Of a stretch of DNA of 64,000 bases, positions 7,137 to 15,185 are shown piece after piece. Within the stretch, counting starts at the first letter, position 1; each line of letters begins with the position of its first letter. A model generated the notes under the pieces. The model worked only from the letters and a program-made list of their open reading frames with translations. It did not search any database and was not told the DNA's origin. The stretch is from a virus, in IMG/VR virus record IMGVR_UViG_3300035001_000006, positions 18,194 through 82,193 of that record; one strand, given 5' to 3'. Both the position numbers and the translations under genes were made by a program.

Positions 7137-8669
7137 TTAGTTGGGGCGAGTGGCTGCGATGCGGGCCATGCGCGTCGGGTCGGCCGACGCGCGATTGCCC
7201 TCCTTGTCGGACGGCGCACCCGCGGAAACCGCGGCCACACCACCCGCCTTGAACTTCTTCTCGAACTGCTCACGCAGCGAGCTGTGCGCGGCAAGCAGCT
7301 CGGCGTCGCTCATCGAGTCGGCGGCGCCACCCGAGTGGCCGAGCGCCACGCGCAGCTGATTGACTGCGGCGACCGTGATGACACGCATCGAGGCGAGTGA
7401 AGCCTTCATGTCATCGCTCGCGGCCTTCGCGTCGCGCGCTTCCACGGTGAGGTCGGTGACCTTGGCCTGCGCCGCGACCAGCTGGCCCTGCAGATAGCTC
7501 ACCACCGCGTCGTTCGAAGGCGCAGCGGCAGCAGCCGCGGGGTCACCCGCGGGAGCGGCTGCAGCGGCCTGAGCGCCGGCACCTTCACCGGCCGCAGCGG
7601 GGTCGCCGCCTTCGGCAGCGGGAGCGGCGCCGGTGGCGCCGGTGGCATCGGCGCTCGCGGCTGCGGCGCCTTCGGCTGCAGCAGCGCCTTGGGCGATGGC
7701 AGCGATTTGGGCTTCGGTGAGTGCGTTTTTCAAGGTGGTTCCTTCTGGATGCGCGCCATACTGGGAAGGCTTCATTTCGGAGGCAATCCCACCCCTAATG
7801 TTTTCCTTCGGCTTGGCCTTCTCGGCCTTGCCGATCACGGAGTCGAACGTTCCGACGGCGTCGACCAAGCCTGCTTCCTTGGCGCGCTCGCCTGGGAAAA
7901 CGCGGCCCTGAGCCATCTTTGTGTCAGCCACCTGGTAAGCGACGCCGCGCTTGTCGGCGACGTGCTGCACGAACAAGCCGTAGCTGTGGTCGACGCTCGC
8001 CTGGAGCTCTTCTTTGGCAAGCTCGCTGAGCGGCTCGTAGGGGTTGCCGAGGGCCTTGTACTTGCCCGCGCGGATGACGGTCGGCGTGATGCCAACCTTC
8101 TTCATCATTTCGCTCATCTCCTGGTGGACGATGAGGACGCCGACCGATCCGGCCTCGGCCGACTTGGAGATCGTGATGTGGCGCGCGCTGACGCCGAGGG
8201 CGTAGGCGGCGGACATCATTGCGCTGTCGCTGAACGCGGTGACCGGCTTGAGCTTCTTGTCGATGCTCGCGATCAGGTCGGCCGTGTCGAACATGCCCGA
8301 CACCGCGCCGCCGCCTGAGGCGATGTCCAGGACGATCGACTTGATCGTCTGGTCGTTGGCGGCATGGACAAGCGCCTGGCGGATCTCCGGGTAGCCGGTG
8401 AAGCCGAGGTACTCGTTGATCCAGCTCGAGCTGTTGTTCAGCGGGCCAGCGATGCGGATGGTCGCGACGCCGTCTGCCACGCGCAGCAGGCGCGGCATGT
8501 CATCGGCGGCCTGGCCGTTCGGGGCGTACGCGCCCTGCTGCGGTCGCTTGCCGCCGTTGGCCATGATCTCGCTGAACGAGGCGTCCATCGCCAGTTTGCG
8601 CAGCTGCAGCAGGTAGCCGGCGAGCGACTCCTCGGTGCCGGCCCAGAGCTTCAGGTCGAAAAGGTCCAT
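7137..8669 (-). CDS. S49-family prohead maturation protease fused to scaffold
   Basis: 510 residues. The first 290 or so form an SppA/S49-type serine peptidase: the IVLDIASGGGAVSG loop at about 112-125, the nucleophile region SDSAMMSAAYALG with Ser153, and a candidate catalytic lysine in RAGKYKALG (Lys203 or Lys205). The rest is alanine-, glycine- and proline-rich followed by a predicted coiled coil, typical of a scaffold domain. An in-frame ATG at 7775 (residue 299, MKPSQYGAHPEG) could give a separate 212-residue scaffold, as in lambda C/Nu3. The enzyme would digest scaffold inside the prohead before DNA packaging. Confidence 0.88.
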   Translation of the reverse strand: MDLFDLKLWAGTEESLAGYLLQLRKLAMDASFSEIMANGGKRPQQGAYAPNGQAADDMPRLLRVADGVATIRIAGPLNNSSSWINEYLGFTGYPEIRQALVHAANDQTIKSIVLDIASGGGAVSGMFDTADLIASIDKKLKPVTAFSDSAMMSAAYALGVSARHITISKSAEAGSVGVLIVHQEMSEMMKKVGITPTVIRAGKYKALGNPYEPLSELAKEELQASVDHSYGLFVQHVADKRGVAYQVADTKMAQGRVFPGERAKEAGLVDAVGTFDSVIGKAEKAKPKENIRGGIASEMKPSQYGAHPEGTTLKNALTEAQIAAIAQGAAAAEGAAAASADATGATGAAPAAEGGDPAAAGEGAGAQAAAAAPAGDPAAAAAAPSNDAVVSYLQGQLVAAQAKVTDLTVEARDAKAASDDMKASLASMRVITVAAVNQLRVALGHSGGAADSMSDAELLAAHSSLREQFEKKFKAGGVAAVSAGAPSDKEGNRASADPTRMARIAATRPN

Positions 8670-8711
8670 GGGGGATTGCCCTTCTTGTTGTTGTCAGTCC
8701 AGTATGTGGGC

Positions 8712-8843
8712 ATGAAACGCACACATCTATTTCTTCCGGAACCGGTTCTCGCGCAGCTGCGCTCCCTCTCACAAATGCAAGACGTATCGGTCGCCGAGAT
8801 CGTTCGAAAGGCCGTTGAGGAGTACCTCAAAACGCAGCCGTAG
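8712..8843 (+). CDS. Small ribbon-helix-helix (CopG/Arc-type) DNA-binding protein
   Basis: 43 residues, MKRTHLFLPEPVLAQLRSLS then a second helix VSVAEIVRKAVEEYLKTQP. The short N-terminal strand followed by two helices with the pattern of CopG/Arc repressors is clear. It is on the plus strand, opposite to the late operon, and directly upstream of the HNH endonuclease gene, so it may repress that gene or itself. Too short for confident family placement but the RHH pattern is good. Confidence 0.7.
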   Translation: MKRTHLFLPEPVLAQLRSLSQMQDVSVAEIVRKAVEEYLKTQP

Positions 8844-8885
8844 CTAGTTCGCGTAAGTCCGAAAAACACCCGCAAAGAGGTTGGA

Positions 8886-9452
8886 ATGGAAGAAGAAGTT
8901 TGGAGGTCGGTCGTCGGCTTCGAAGGCCTATACGAGGTATCAGACCAGGGTCGCGTGAGATCGTTGAACCGAATCGCTGCCGCAGGCCGTGGCGGTCCGA
9001 GGACGTACAAGGGGAAAGTGCTCGCCGGTTTCGTCACCGACAATGGGTATCGCGGCTTCCACTTGTACAAGAACACGCGAGCGACCTCCGTCCTCGCGCA
9101 CAGACTGGTGGCCACCGCTTTCGTAAGCGCAGCCCGCGTTGACCAAATCGAGGTCAACCACAAGAACCATGACAGGCTCGACAACCGCACGCAAAACCTC
9201 GAGTGGTGCACGCGCCAAGAGAACATGGACCATGCGAGTGCCGGAGGTCGCGTCGTTGCTGCCACTGATCCAACAACGAACCCTTTAGTGTGGAAAAAAC
9301 TGAGCCTGGAGATCGCGATTGTTGCGGTAAAGGACATCCAAAACAGGGTGCGGACCAAGGCGCAGGTCGCCGCCGATCTCGGTGTCGGTCGCTCCACCGT
9401 AACTCGGCTGTGGAAGTCGCGGGAACGGTACTTAACGGCCGACATCATTTGA
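8886..9452 (+). CDS. HNH homing endonuclease with NUMOD4 motif
   Basis: 188 residues. The N-terminus, VWRSVVGFEGLYEVSDQGRV, is a textbook NUMOD4 motif. It is followed by an HNH core (LAHRLVATAF, then VNHKNHDRLDNRTQNLEWC) and a C-terminal helix-turn-helix (TKAQVAADLGVGRSTVTRLW). Such free-standing nucleases cut alleles that lack the insertion and so spread into them. The gene lies on the plus strand between portal and protease, running against the late operon, and its stop overlaps the portal stop by 8 nt in a tail-to-tail fashion. AAGAGG lies just before its ATG. Confidence 0.93.
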   Translation: MEEEVWRSVVGFEGLYEVSDQGRVRSLNRIAAAGRGGPRTYKGKVLAGFVTDNGYRGFHLYKNTRATSVLAHRLVATAFVSAARVDQIEVNHKNHDRLDNRTQNLEWCTRQENMDHASAGGRVVAATDPTTNPLVWKKLSLEIAIVAVKDIQNRVRTKAQVAADLGVGRSTVTRLWKSRERYLTADII

Positions 9453-11028
9453 CCCGCTTCACCGCCGGAGCCTTATTTTTGGAGTTGTCCGGCTCTTTGC
9501 CTTTGTTGCTCTTGGGTGCATCCGAAGTCAAGCTCTGGTTGAGTGCGCCGGTCGTGCTCTCGGGCGCAGCGGTCGGATCGGCCGCGCCGGCCTTGAAGAA
9601 GGTGCCGCTGAGCTTCTGCGCTCCAGCCGGCGGCAGATGGCCTGTGAGCTTGATCGAGGCCTCTTCGTCCGAAATCAAGCCGATGGAGAGTTGTTCGAGC
9701 ACGCGGGATTGCTTCATCGCGCGGAAGGCCTCGAGCTCGCTGTCGGGCCGCAGGTCCACGCGGTCGAAGCCGAAGACGACGTAGACGTCGTGACCGAGCA
9801 GGCGCACGCCCAGAGTGAGCGCGCGCGAGATGATCGAGTTGACCTTGTTCTGTACGCCCTCGCAATATCGCGCAAACAGGGCACTTTCGGTCGATGCCAC
9901 GTTCTGCGAGCCCGATCCGTGACCGAGCACGGCCGGCGGAGCCTTGGCGCCCGTGGCCATCTTGGCGTTGTTGATCGCCTGAATGACCTCGTACTCCTTG
10001 TTCAGCGTGACGTTCCCGTTGTTCAGGTAGTCGAATTCAACCGAGTCGAAGTGCACCAGCGCGTCGTCGGGCTCGAGCCCGTTGACGGTGTCCGAGACTG
10101 CCTGGATGAAGGCGTCTGTCCACTCCTGCATCTTCTCGGCATCGCCAGTGATCTCCGGCGGCATCGAGTCCCTGAACTTCTCGAAGTCAATCTTCGCGTC
10201 CAGGCGCGGATGCAGAGACCTTTTGATAACACGGCGCACGTCGTTCTGGAATTCCGTGTCGGCAAGCACCGCTTGCAGCGCGGCCTCCATTGGCGAGTCG
10301 GAATAGGCCTGCAGCAGGTCCTGGTCCAGCGCCTCGTAGAAGAACGTCGGGATGTCCAGCGGGATGTCGCCGACGGTCGCCTTCTGCACCGGGTAGGTGT
10401 AGCCGGTGGCGTCCTCCATGAACTCGATCTGCGTCGTGGAGACGGGCACAAGTCGGTTCGGCAGGCGGGCCTTGTCGAGCACCAGCTCGAGCGAGCACGA
10501 GCCGTACAGGCGCAGCTCCTTCGTCAGCGACTCGGCCACCGAGTGCACGGAGGAGACGCCGCTGAAGCCGTCGACATAGTCGGTCAGGTAGTTAAAGCGT
10601 GCGAGCAGCTGTTGCACCGCGGCCGTCGCCTCCGGGTTCGGCGTGCCGTCTTCGTTGCGCGCCACCGCAGTGAAGTCGCGCGTGACGACCATGCGCTGGT
10701 AGGCCCAGACGCTCGCCGACAGGTCGGGAGACACCTGGGCCAGGTCGTGGATCGTCGACTTGGTGCTCGTGCCATTGCGCAGCGTGAGCAGGTCGAGGTT
10801 GGCCGTGCGCCGGTCGGTCGCCGTCAGGCGCTGGTCGCCGTTGGAGGTTCGCGAGCGCTTCGAGAAGCTCTGCTGCGCCTGCGGCTTTGTCGGAACCTTC
10901 GGCTCAACGATCGGCGGCAGCTGGCCGGCGCCAATCTTCTCGAGCGTGGGCTCGGCGCGCGTGGCGGCCGGCGCGCGCGAGGCGCGTCCGAACATGCCGG
11001 AGACGATTTTATTGAGGCCGAAACGCAT
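9445..11028 (-). CDS. Portal protein
   Basis: 527 residues when started at the ATG at 11028 (MRFGLNKIVSGMFGR). An upstream ATG at 11139 would add an unlikely proline-rich leader. Order between large terminase and protease, length, and features such as ALVHFDSVEFDYLNNGNVTL and the later helical NKVNSIISRALTL region fit a dodecameric portal. The C-terminus is a low-complexity lysine/serine tail. The portal forms the DNA entry channel and binds terminase and head-tail connectors. Confidence 0.85.
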   Translation of the reverse strand: MRFGLNKIVSGMFGRASRAPAATRAEPTLEKIGAGQLPPIVEPKVPTKPQAQQSFSKRSRTSNGDQRLTATDRRTANLDLLTLRNGTSTKSTIHDLAQVSPDLSASVWAYQRMVVTRDFTAVARNEDGTPNPEATAAVQQLLARFNYLTDYVDGFSGVSSVHSVAESLTKELRLYGSCSLELVLDKARLPNRLVPVSTTQIEFMEDATGYTYPVQKATVGDIPLDIPTFFYEALDQDLLQAYSDSPMEAALQAVLADTEFQNDVRRVIKRSLHPRLDAKIDFEKFRDSMPPEITGDAEKMQEWTDAFIQAVSDTVNGLEPDDALVHFDSVEFDYLNNGNVTLNKEYEVIQAINNAKMATGAKAPPAVLGHGSGSQNVASTESALFARYCEGVQNKVNSIISRALTLGVRLLGHDVYVVFGFDRVDLRPDSELEAFRAMKQSRVLEQLSIGLISDEEASIKLTGHLPPAGAQKLSGTFFKAGAADPTAAPESTTGALNQSLTSDAPKSNKGKEPDNSKNKAPAVKRVK

Positions 11029-11119
11029 GGGCGGCAGACTGGGGGCCTGCCGCCAGGAATGGAATCCCCCGGTGGATAAGCTGCGTCGATAAAATCCGGG
11101 CCCAAACAACGGAGACGAC

Positions 11120-11560
11120 ATGAATACCGAAGGCGTCAACGCACATCATGTGCTGGTCAACTGGCTAGAGGAAGCCGAAAGCAAGAGTCGCGCGTTTGCC
11201 GCGCACTTGGCTGAAGCAAGGCAGGGCGCGCTCACGTACGGTACCCTGCGGACGGTAAACGGAGAGATCCGCGTCACCGTTTTCGGCCACGAGTGCATCG
11301 CTTCGCCGCGGACCGTCATAGCAGATGAGGTCTACGTCGAGTACGAGTTCGTCGTGCATTACCGAGGCACGGACTATCCAATCGCCTGCCTCTACGTTGG
11401 GATGCGTGGGCGGCTTCACACTGGTGCCTCTAAGGACTCGGATGTCATGGACACGGGCAACATCTACGCTGACCGTGCGATCATCAACATGGTGGCGGAC
11501 GGCCTACGGCGATCTGTGGTTTTCCAACCGACATCCGGTCAACCCCGTCCAGCTGCCTGA
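11120..11560 (+). CDS. Hypothetical cargo protein in the late operon
   Basis: 146 residues, plus strand, placed between portal and large terminase and pointing against them. ATG at 11120 has a good GGAGA Shine-Dalgarno sequence. Its last base abuts the terminase stop codon with no gap. The sequence (VNGEIRVTVFGHECIASPRTV...YVEYEFVVHYRGTDYPIACLYV) looks like a compact alpha/beta protein; no signal peptide or membrane helix is seen. The family is not recognised. Placement and strand mark it as a moron that could be expressed in the lysogen. Confidence 0.6.
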   Translation: MNTEGVNAHHVLVNWLEEAESKSRAFAAHLAEARQGALTYGTLRTVNGEIRVTVFGHECIASPRTVIADEVYVEYEFVVHYRGTDYPIACLYVGMRGRLHTGASKDSDVMDTGNIYADRAIINMVADGLRRSVVFQPTSGQPRPAA

Positions 11561-13276
11561 TCAGCCCATCCCCGTGCCGGTCCTCTTGCCGGCAGGCGGC
11601 TTAAGCTTGAACGAGCCGACCATCGGCGCCATGCCGAAGCCGCGCGACGCGGCCACCCGGATCTGCGCAGCCAGCCACGTGTAGAGCAGCGCGTAGTGGA
11701 AGTGGTCGTCGCCATTGCTCGGCTTGTTCCACACCGACAGCTGCCCGTCCTCGGTCACCTTCTTCGAGCGCTTCGACGCCGTCATCTGCGCCTTGATGTC
11801 CGGCGCATCCGCGGTCTTGCGGATCAGGATCTTGCCCGCGCGCAGCTCATCGAGCAGCAGGTCAAGGGCGGCGTGCTTGTTGACCGAGATCTGGCGCAGC
11901 GCCGTCTTGCCCTCTTTCTCGTTCTCCTCGCGCGACACCGTGTCGTAGATCGCGATGCCCTTCTTCGTGACGAAGTAGGCGGCGAACAGGTTCCGATCGG
12001 TCTGCTGCAGGTTCAGCAGCGTCTCGACGTACGGCTGTGCGTCAAGCACCTTGGACGTGACCCGGTACTGGCGCGAGAGCTCGGCGTAGCGGCGGCGGAA
12101 GTCGCCGATCGGGATCTGCTCGGTGTGCACGATCACCAGCTCTTCCTTCGAGGTGATGCCGGCCACGAAGAGTCGGCACACCAGTCCCATGTCGCCGCCG
12201 ATAACGTGCGTCGAGAACGGCGACGCCTCCATCTCGATCATCGCGTTGTCGACGTCCTGCGGCGTGATGCCGGAGTCGGCGTCCTCCGCCGTGAGGCCCA
12301 GGTTGAAATTGACAAAGTCCGCCCAGCGCGCGTAGCTCGTGCTGGCCTGCACCAGGTAGGAAGTCGGGATCACGTTCGGCGCGTCGAACGGCTGCACCTG
12401 GTAGCCGGCCGCCAGGTGGTTCTCGAGCGAGTTCTCCACTACCCACTCTCGGTTCTCCGGCTGCAGGCTCGGCGCGCGGCCGCAGTGCGGGCACAGCAGC
12501 ACCGCCTCTTCCCAGCGGATGCGCGCGAGCGTCGCCTTCGTGATCCTGCGCAGCTCGTCGTCGTAGCCCGGGATCTTCACGTGCTCCAGGTAGCTCGGGC
12601 AGAACTGGTGGCCACAGTGGTGGCACTTCACGAAGTTCCAGTGCCGGCGGCTGTCCTGGAACGCGGCGTCGATCGGATCGCCCGGGTAGGTCGGCGTCGA
12701 CAGGTAGGTGCGGATCTTGTGCTGCGAGTGCGTCAAGCGCGACTGGAACTGGCCCGCGATGTCCTGGTTTGCGAAGCTGTACTCGTCGAAGATGACTGCG
12801 TCGGCCGCCACAGAGATCGCCGCGGTGTCCGAGCTCGCGCCGCGGAAGTAGAGGAAGCCGCCGGCCCCCAGCTGCTTCACCTCGGCCGAGTCCGCACCGT
12901 CGCTGTTGCGCACGGCCGACCGAAGGAACGGCGATCCGTTGATGATCGGGTTCAGCCGCGTCTTGACGTACATCTGGCTGAACGACGCCGTCGGGAAGAC
13001 GTAGATCAGGCTGAAGTTCTGCATGATCGACACCAGGCCGAGCGCCAGGCGCAGCGAGGTCTCGGACATGCCCACCTGCGAGCACTTGCGGATGACGATG
13101 ATCTGCGACTCGTCGCTGAGGATCCGCTCCTGGAACTCGTGGTCCTTGAAGCTGTAGGGCTTGCCGTTGATGAAGGTCTCGGTCTCGACCCACTTTGCAA
13201 GGTCCTTGCGCGTCAGCTTCCCGGACGTGGCCATCCGGATGCGCTGGACATGCCGTTTCCAAAGCTCGTCGCTCAC
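11561..13276 (-). CDS. Terminase large subunit
   Basis: 571 residues. It has a degenerate Walker A loop (RKCSQVGMSET, residues 63-73), Walker B VIFDE at 161-165, a YLSTPTYPGDP segment (coupling motif region) near 191-201, and two cysteine pairs forming a zinc-binding insert (C218, C221, C226 and C262, C265), as in GpA-type terminases. The C-terminal part has a conserved D in VIGGDMG and the late HFHYALLYTW typical of the nuclease domain end. The ATPase/nuclease would pump DNA through the portal and cut concatemers. It starts with an ATGA overlap with the gene before it. Confidence 0.93.
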   Translation of the reverse strand: MSDELWKRHVQRIRMATSGKLTRKDLAKWVETETFINGKPYSFKDHEFQERILSDESQIIVIRKCSQVGMSETSLRLALGLVSIMQNFSLIYVFPTASFSQMYVKTRLNPIINGSPFLRSAVRNSDGADSAEVKQLGAGGFLYFRGASSDTAAISVAADAVIFDEYSFANQDIAGQFQSRLTHSQHKIRTYLSTPTYPGDPIDAAFQDSRRHWNFVKCHHCGHQFCPSYLEHVKIPGYDDELRRITKATLARIRWEEAVLLCPHCGRAPSLQPENREWVVENSLENHLAAGYQVQPFDAPNVIPTSYLVQASTSYARWADFVNFNLGLTAEDADSGITPQDVDNAMIEMEASPFSTHVIGGDMGLVCRLFVAGITSKEELVIVHTEQIPIGDFRRRYAELSRQYRVTSKVLDAQPYVETLLNLQQTDRNLFAAYFVTKKGIAIYDTVSREENEKEGKTALRQISVNKHAALDLLLDELRAGKILIRKTADAPDIKAQMTASKRSKKVTEDGQLSVWNKPSNGDDHFHYALLYTWLAAQIRVAASRGFGMAPMVGSFKLKPPAGKRTGTGMG

Positions 13277-13719
13277 CGCGGCGCCCCGCCTTCACCTGCC
13301 TCGTACAGCTCGAGGAACTTCGCCTGCGCCACGGTTGGCAGCTGCTGCAGCGACTCGATCAGGTAGCCCTCGATTCGCTTCAGCCGCTCGCTCGTGTAGA
13401 GCTCGGCCTGCAGCTTCGCGAGCTGCGCGATGATCGCGGCGACGGCGTTCGCCACCTGCGCGCGCTGGTTGGCGGGAGTGTCCGCGTCCTTGAGCACGTC
13501 CGACTGCAGGCGCTGGGTCTGCAGCATCTGCAGCACCAGCTCTCGGTTCAGGTCGACGTCGGCCAGGTCCTTGACGGGCAGCTTTTCGTCGATCTGCGCG
13601 CGCAGCTCGAGCAATTCCGCCACCGGCATGCCGGTCAGGTCGACCTGCAGGCTATGGGTGGGCGTCGCGGTTCGGAAAAATCCGCCGGCCGAAGCCGGCG
13701 GGAGTGCTGGGAGAGCCAT
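13273..13719 (-). CDS. Putative terminase small subunit
   Basis: A helical, charged protein of up to 148 residues directly before the large terminase gene, overlapping it by 4 nt. Position and size suggest the DNA-recognition subunit of the packaging motor; no helix-turn-helix is obvious. The start is uncertain. The ATG at 13719 would place an intrinsic terminator inside the first 15 codons, so translation may begin at a later codon such as ATG 13629 (MPVAELLELRAQIDEKLP). Neither candidate has a strong Shine-Dalgarno sequence. Confidence 0.6.
   Translation of the reverse strand: MALPALPPASAGGFFRTATPTHSLQVDLTGMPVAELLELRAQIDEKLPVKDLADVDLNRELVLQMLQTQRLQSDVLKDADTPANQRAQVANAVAAIIAQLAKLQAELYTSERLKRIEGYLIESLQQLPTVAQAKFLELYEAGEGGAPR
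13675..13701 (-). terminator. Intrinsic terminator at the head of the late operon
   Basis: On the minus strand an 8-bp perfect stem, CCGCCGGC / GCCGGCGG, is closed by a TTCG tetraloop and followed at once by ATTTTTCC. This is a complete Rho-independent terminator. No minus-strand gene lies upstream for which it could serve as an end, so it appears to act in the leader of the late transcript. Confidence 0.8.
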
Positions 13720-13758
13720 GGAGCCAGGCCGCTTGAGCGGCTCTTGTTGTTGGCTCCG

Positions 13759-13788
13759 AAACTAGGGGTTCGAGCATAGAAGAGTCAA
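13759..13788 (-). promoter_or_regulatory. Candidate late promoter
   Basis: On the minus strand TTGACT (-35, 13788-13783) is followed after 18 nt by TAGTTT (-10, 13764-13759). The -35 is good and the -10 poor, which fits a promoter that needs help or a Q-type modified polymerase. A nested hairpin (GAGCCA / TGGCTC arms at 13721-13756) lies at the presumed transcript start. Weak evidence on sequence alone. Confidence 0.4.
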
Positions 13789-13879
13789 TCCCCCGGATCC
13801 AAGTGATCGAAACGGACTACTGCGGAGTGGGGGGCCCGAGTACCATCGCGGTTACATTGGGTTGCGAGGAGACGTACAC

Positions 13880-15160
13880 ATGCATGAGAAGTTCCAGCCG
13901 ATCGTTGACGCCTTGGCAAGTTTGGCCGAAACGGTAAAAGCCTCAACAACAGAAACGCGCTCGGCTCAGGAGATATCGAACGCCTGGAATTTCCCGGCTC
14001 TTGATAAGCATGACCTGATGAACAGGGCCAACATGCTTGCCTCGCTCGTGCGGGCGCGAGCCCCCGACGAGGACACGGAGGAGTCAGTGGACGTGGCAGT
14101 AGTAGTGTCCAGGATCAAGTTGCTCCAATCCCAGACAGTGCCATATTGCTTCAACGGCCATGGGAACGTTGCCATTCCCGCTTTCATGACGACGCTCGAT
14201 GGCATGCAGGCATGGATGGAAGCCTCTTGGCCCACTCGTGAGTCATTAGACCCAAGCTCATTCCCTGCAAAACTTGCCCGGCAGGCACGCGCCGCGAAAT
14301 CGCGCCTAGACTCTGTTTTAGAAGGGCTTGACGATCTTGATCACCGACTGGAGTCTATCGTTGCCGCGCATCAAGCGGCCGAGGCTTTACCGACGGACCT
14401 GGAAGAACTTAAGCAGTTGCGACTCACCCTTGTTGCTCTCAATGGCCAATCCACTGCAGACTCTCAGGCAATTGGCGAGAAGCGAGAACTGGTGCAAAAG
14501 TCCTTGGAAGCGATTCAAGAAGATGAAAGAACGGCTCAACAGCTCGTCTCAAATTGCGGGGAGGCGTACCGCATTACGACAACGAAGGGTTTAGCAAGCG
14601 CCTTCGACCAGCGTGCAAACTCCCTCGCGGTTTCAGTACGAATTTGGGTTGGAGGTCTGGTAGTAGCATTATTGGCTGTCGCGCTCATTGGACACAATCG
14701 CGTCACTGCGTTGAGTGCCCTTTTAGAAAGCGAGCCGCGGTGGGGCGCGGTTCTTTTGAATTTTCTACTCTCGGCTATCAGTGTCGGCGCCCCCCTTTGG
14801 TTCGCATGGGTTGCAACGAAACAGATTGGCCAGCGCTTTCGCCTTTCCGAGGACTATGGGTTTAAAGCAAGCGTCGCGAAGGCATACGAAGGCTATCGAC
14901 GGGAGGCGGTGCGTATCGATCCTGAGTTCGAAGCTCAGCTATTCGGAATCGCGCTCAGCCGATTGGACGAGGAACCCCTCCGACTTGTGGAAACGGAGTC
15001 TCACGGAAGTCCTTGGCACGAAATGCTTGATGCAGCTCAGCGCGTGCCGGGTTTCAAGGAGAAAGTCACTCAGCTAGCCAAGGATGCTCTCCGCAAGAAA
15101 GACGTAGCGTCGAGGGGAGTGACACCGGAGTCAAGTCCAGCCGATTCGACACCCGCTTGA
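13880..15160 (+). CDS. Coiled-coil protein with two transmembrane helices (cargo)
   Basis: 426 residues from the ATG at 13880, chosen because GAGGAGA lies 7 nt upstream. Residues up to about 240 are helical with heptad-like regions. Two membrane helices follow (VRIWVGGLVVALLAVALIGH and VLLNFLLSAISVGAPLWFAW), then a cytoplasmic tail with FKASVAKAYEGYRREAVRID. Codon use is more AT-rich than in the late genes. It sits between late operon and repressor on the opposite strand to both, a usual place for genes expressed in the lysogen. A role in superinfection exclusion or defence is possible but not shown. Confidence 0.7.
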   Translation: MHEKFQPIVDALASLAETVKASTTETRSAQEISNAWNFPALDKHDLMNRANMLASLVRARAPDEDTEESVDVAVVVSRIKLLQSQTVPYCFNGHGNVAIPAFMTTLDGMQAWMEASWPTRESLDPSSFPAKLARQARAAKSRLDSVLEGLDDLDHRLESIVAAHQAAEALPTDLEELKQLRLTLVALNGQSTADSQAIGEKRELVQKSLEAIQEDERTAQQLVSNCGEAYRITTTKGLASAFDQRANSLAVSVRIWVGGLVVALLAVALIGHNRVTALSALLESEPRWGAVLLNFLLSAISVGAPLWFAWVATKQIGQRFRLSEDYGFKASVAKAYEGYRREAVRIDPEFEAQLFGIALSRLDEEPLRLVETESHGSPWHEMLDAAQRVPGFKEKVTQLAKDALRKKDVASRGVTPESSPADSTPA

Positions 15161-15185
15161 GAGTTTCCCCTCGTTGGCAGTGCAT

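Noticed and set aside
5234-7252. 672-codon plus-strand open frame across the capsid and decoration genes
   Set aside because: Shadow frame; the minus-strand capsid genes account for the region.
11696-13366. 556-codon plus-strand open frame opposite large terminase
   Set aside because: Antisense shadow; terminase motifs are on the minus strand.
2526-13790. Recurring GGAATCCCCCGG or AATCCCCCGG near 2526, 11059 and 13785
   Set aside because: Only three copies in non-equivalent contexts; the first belongs to a hairpin. Not enough for a motif.
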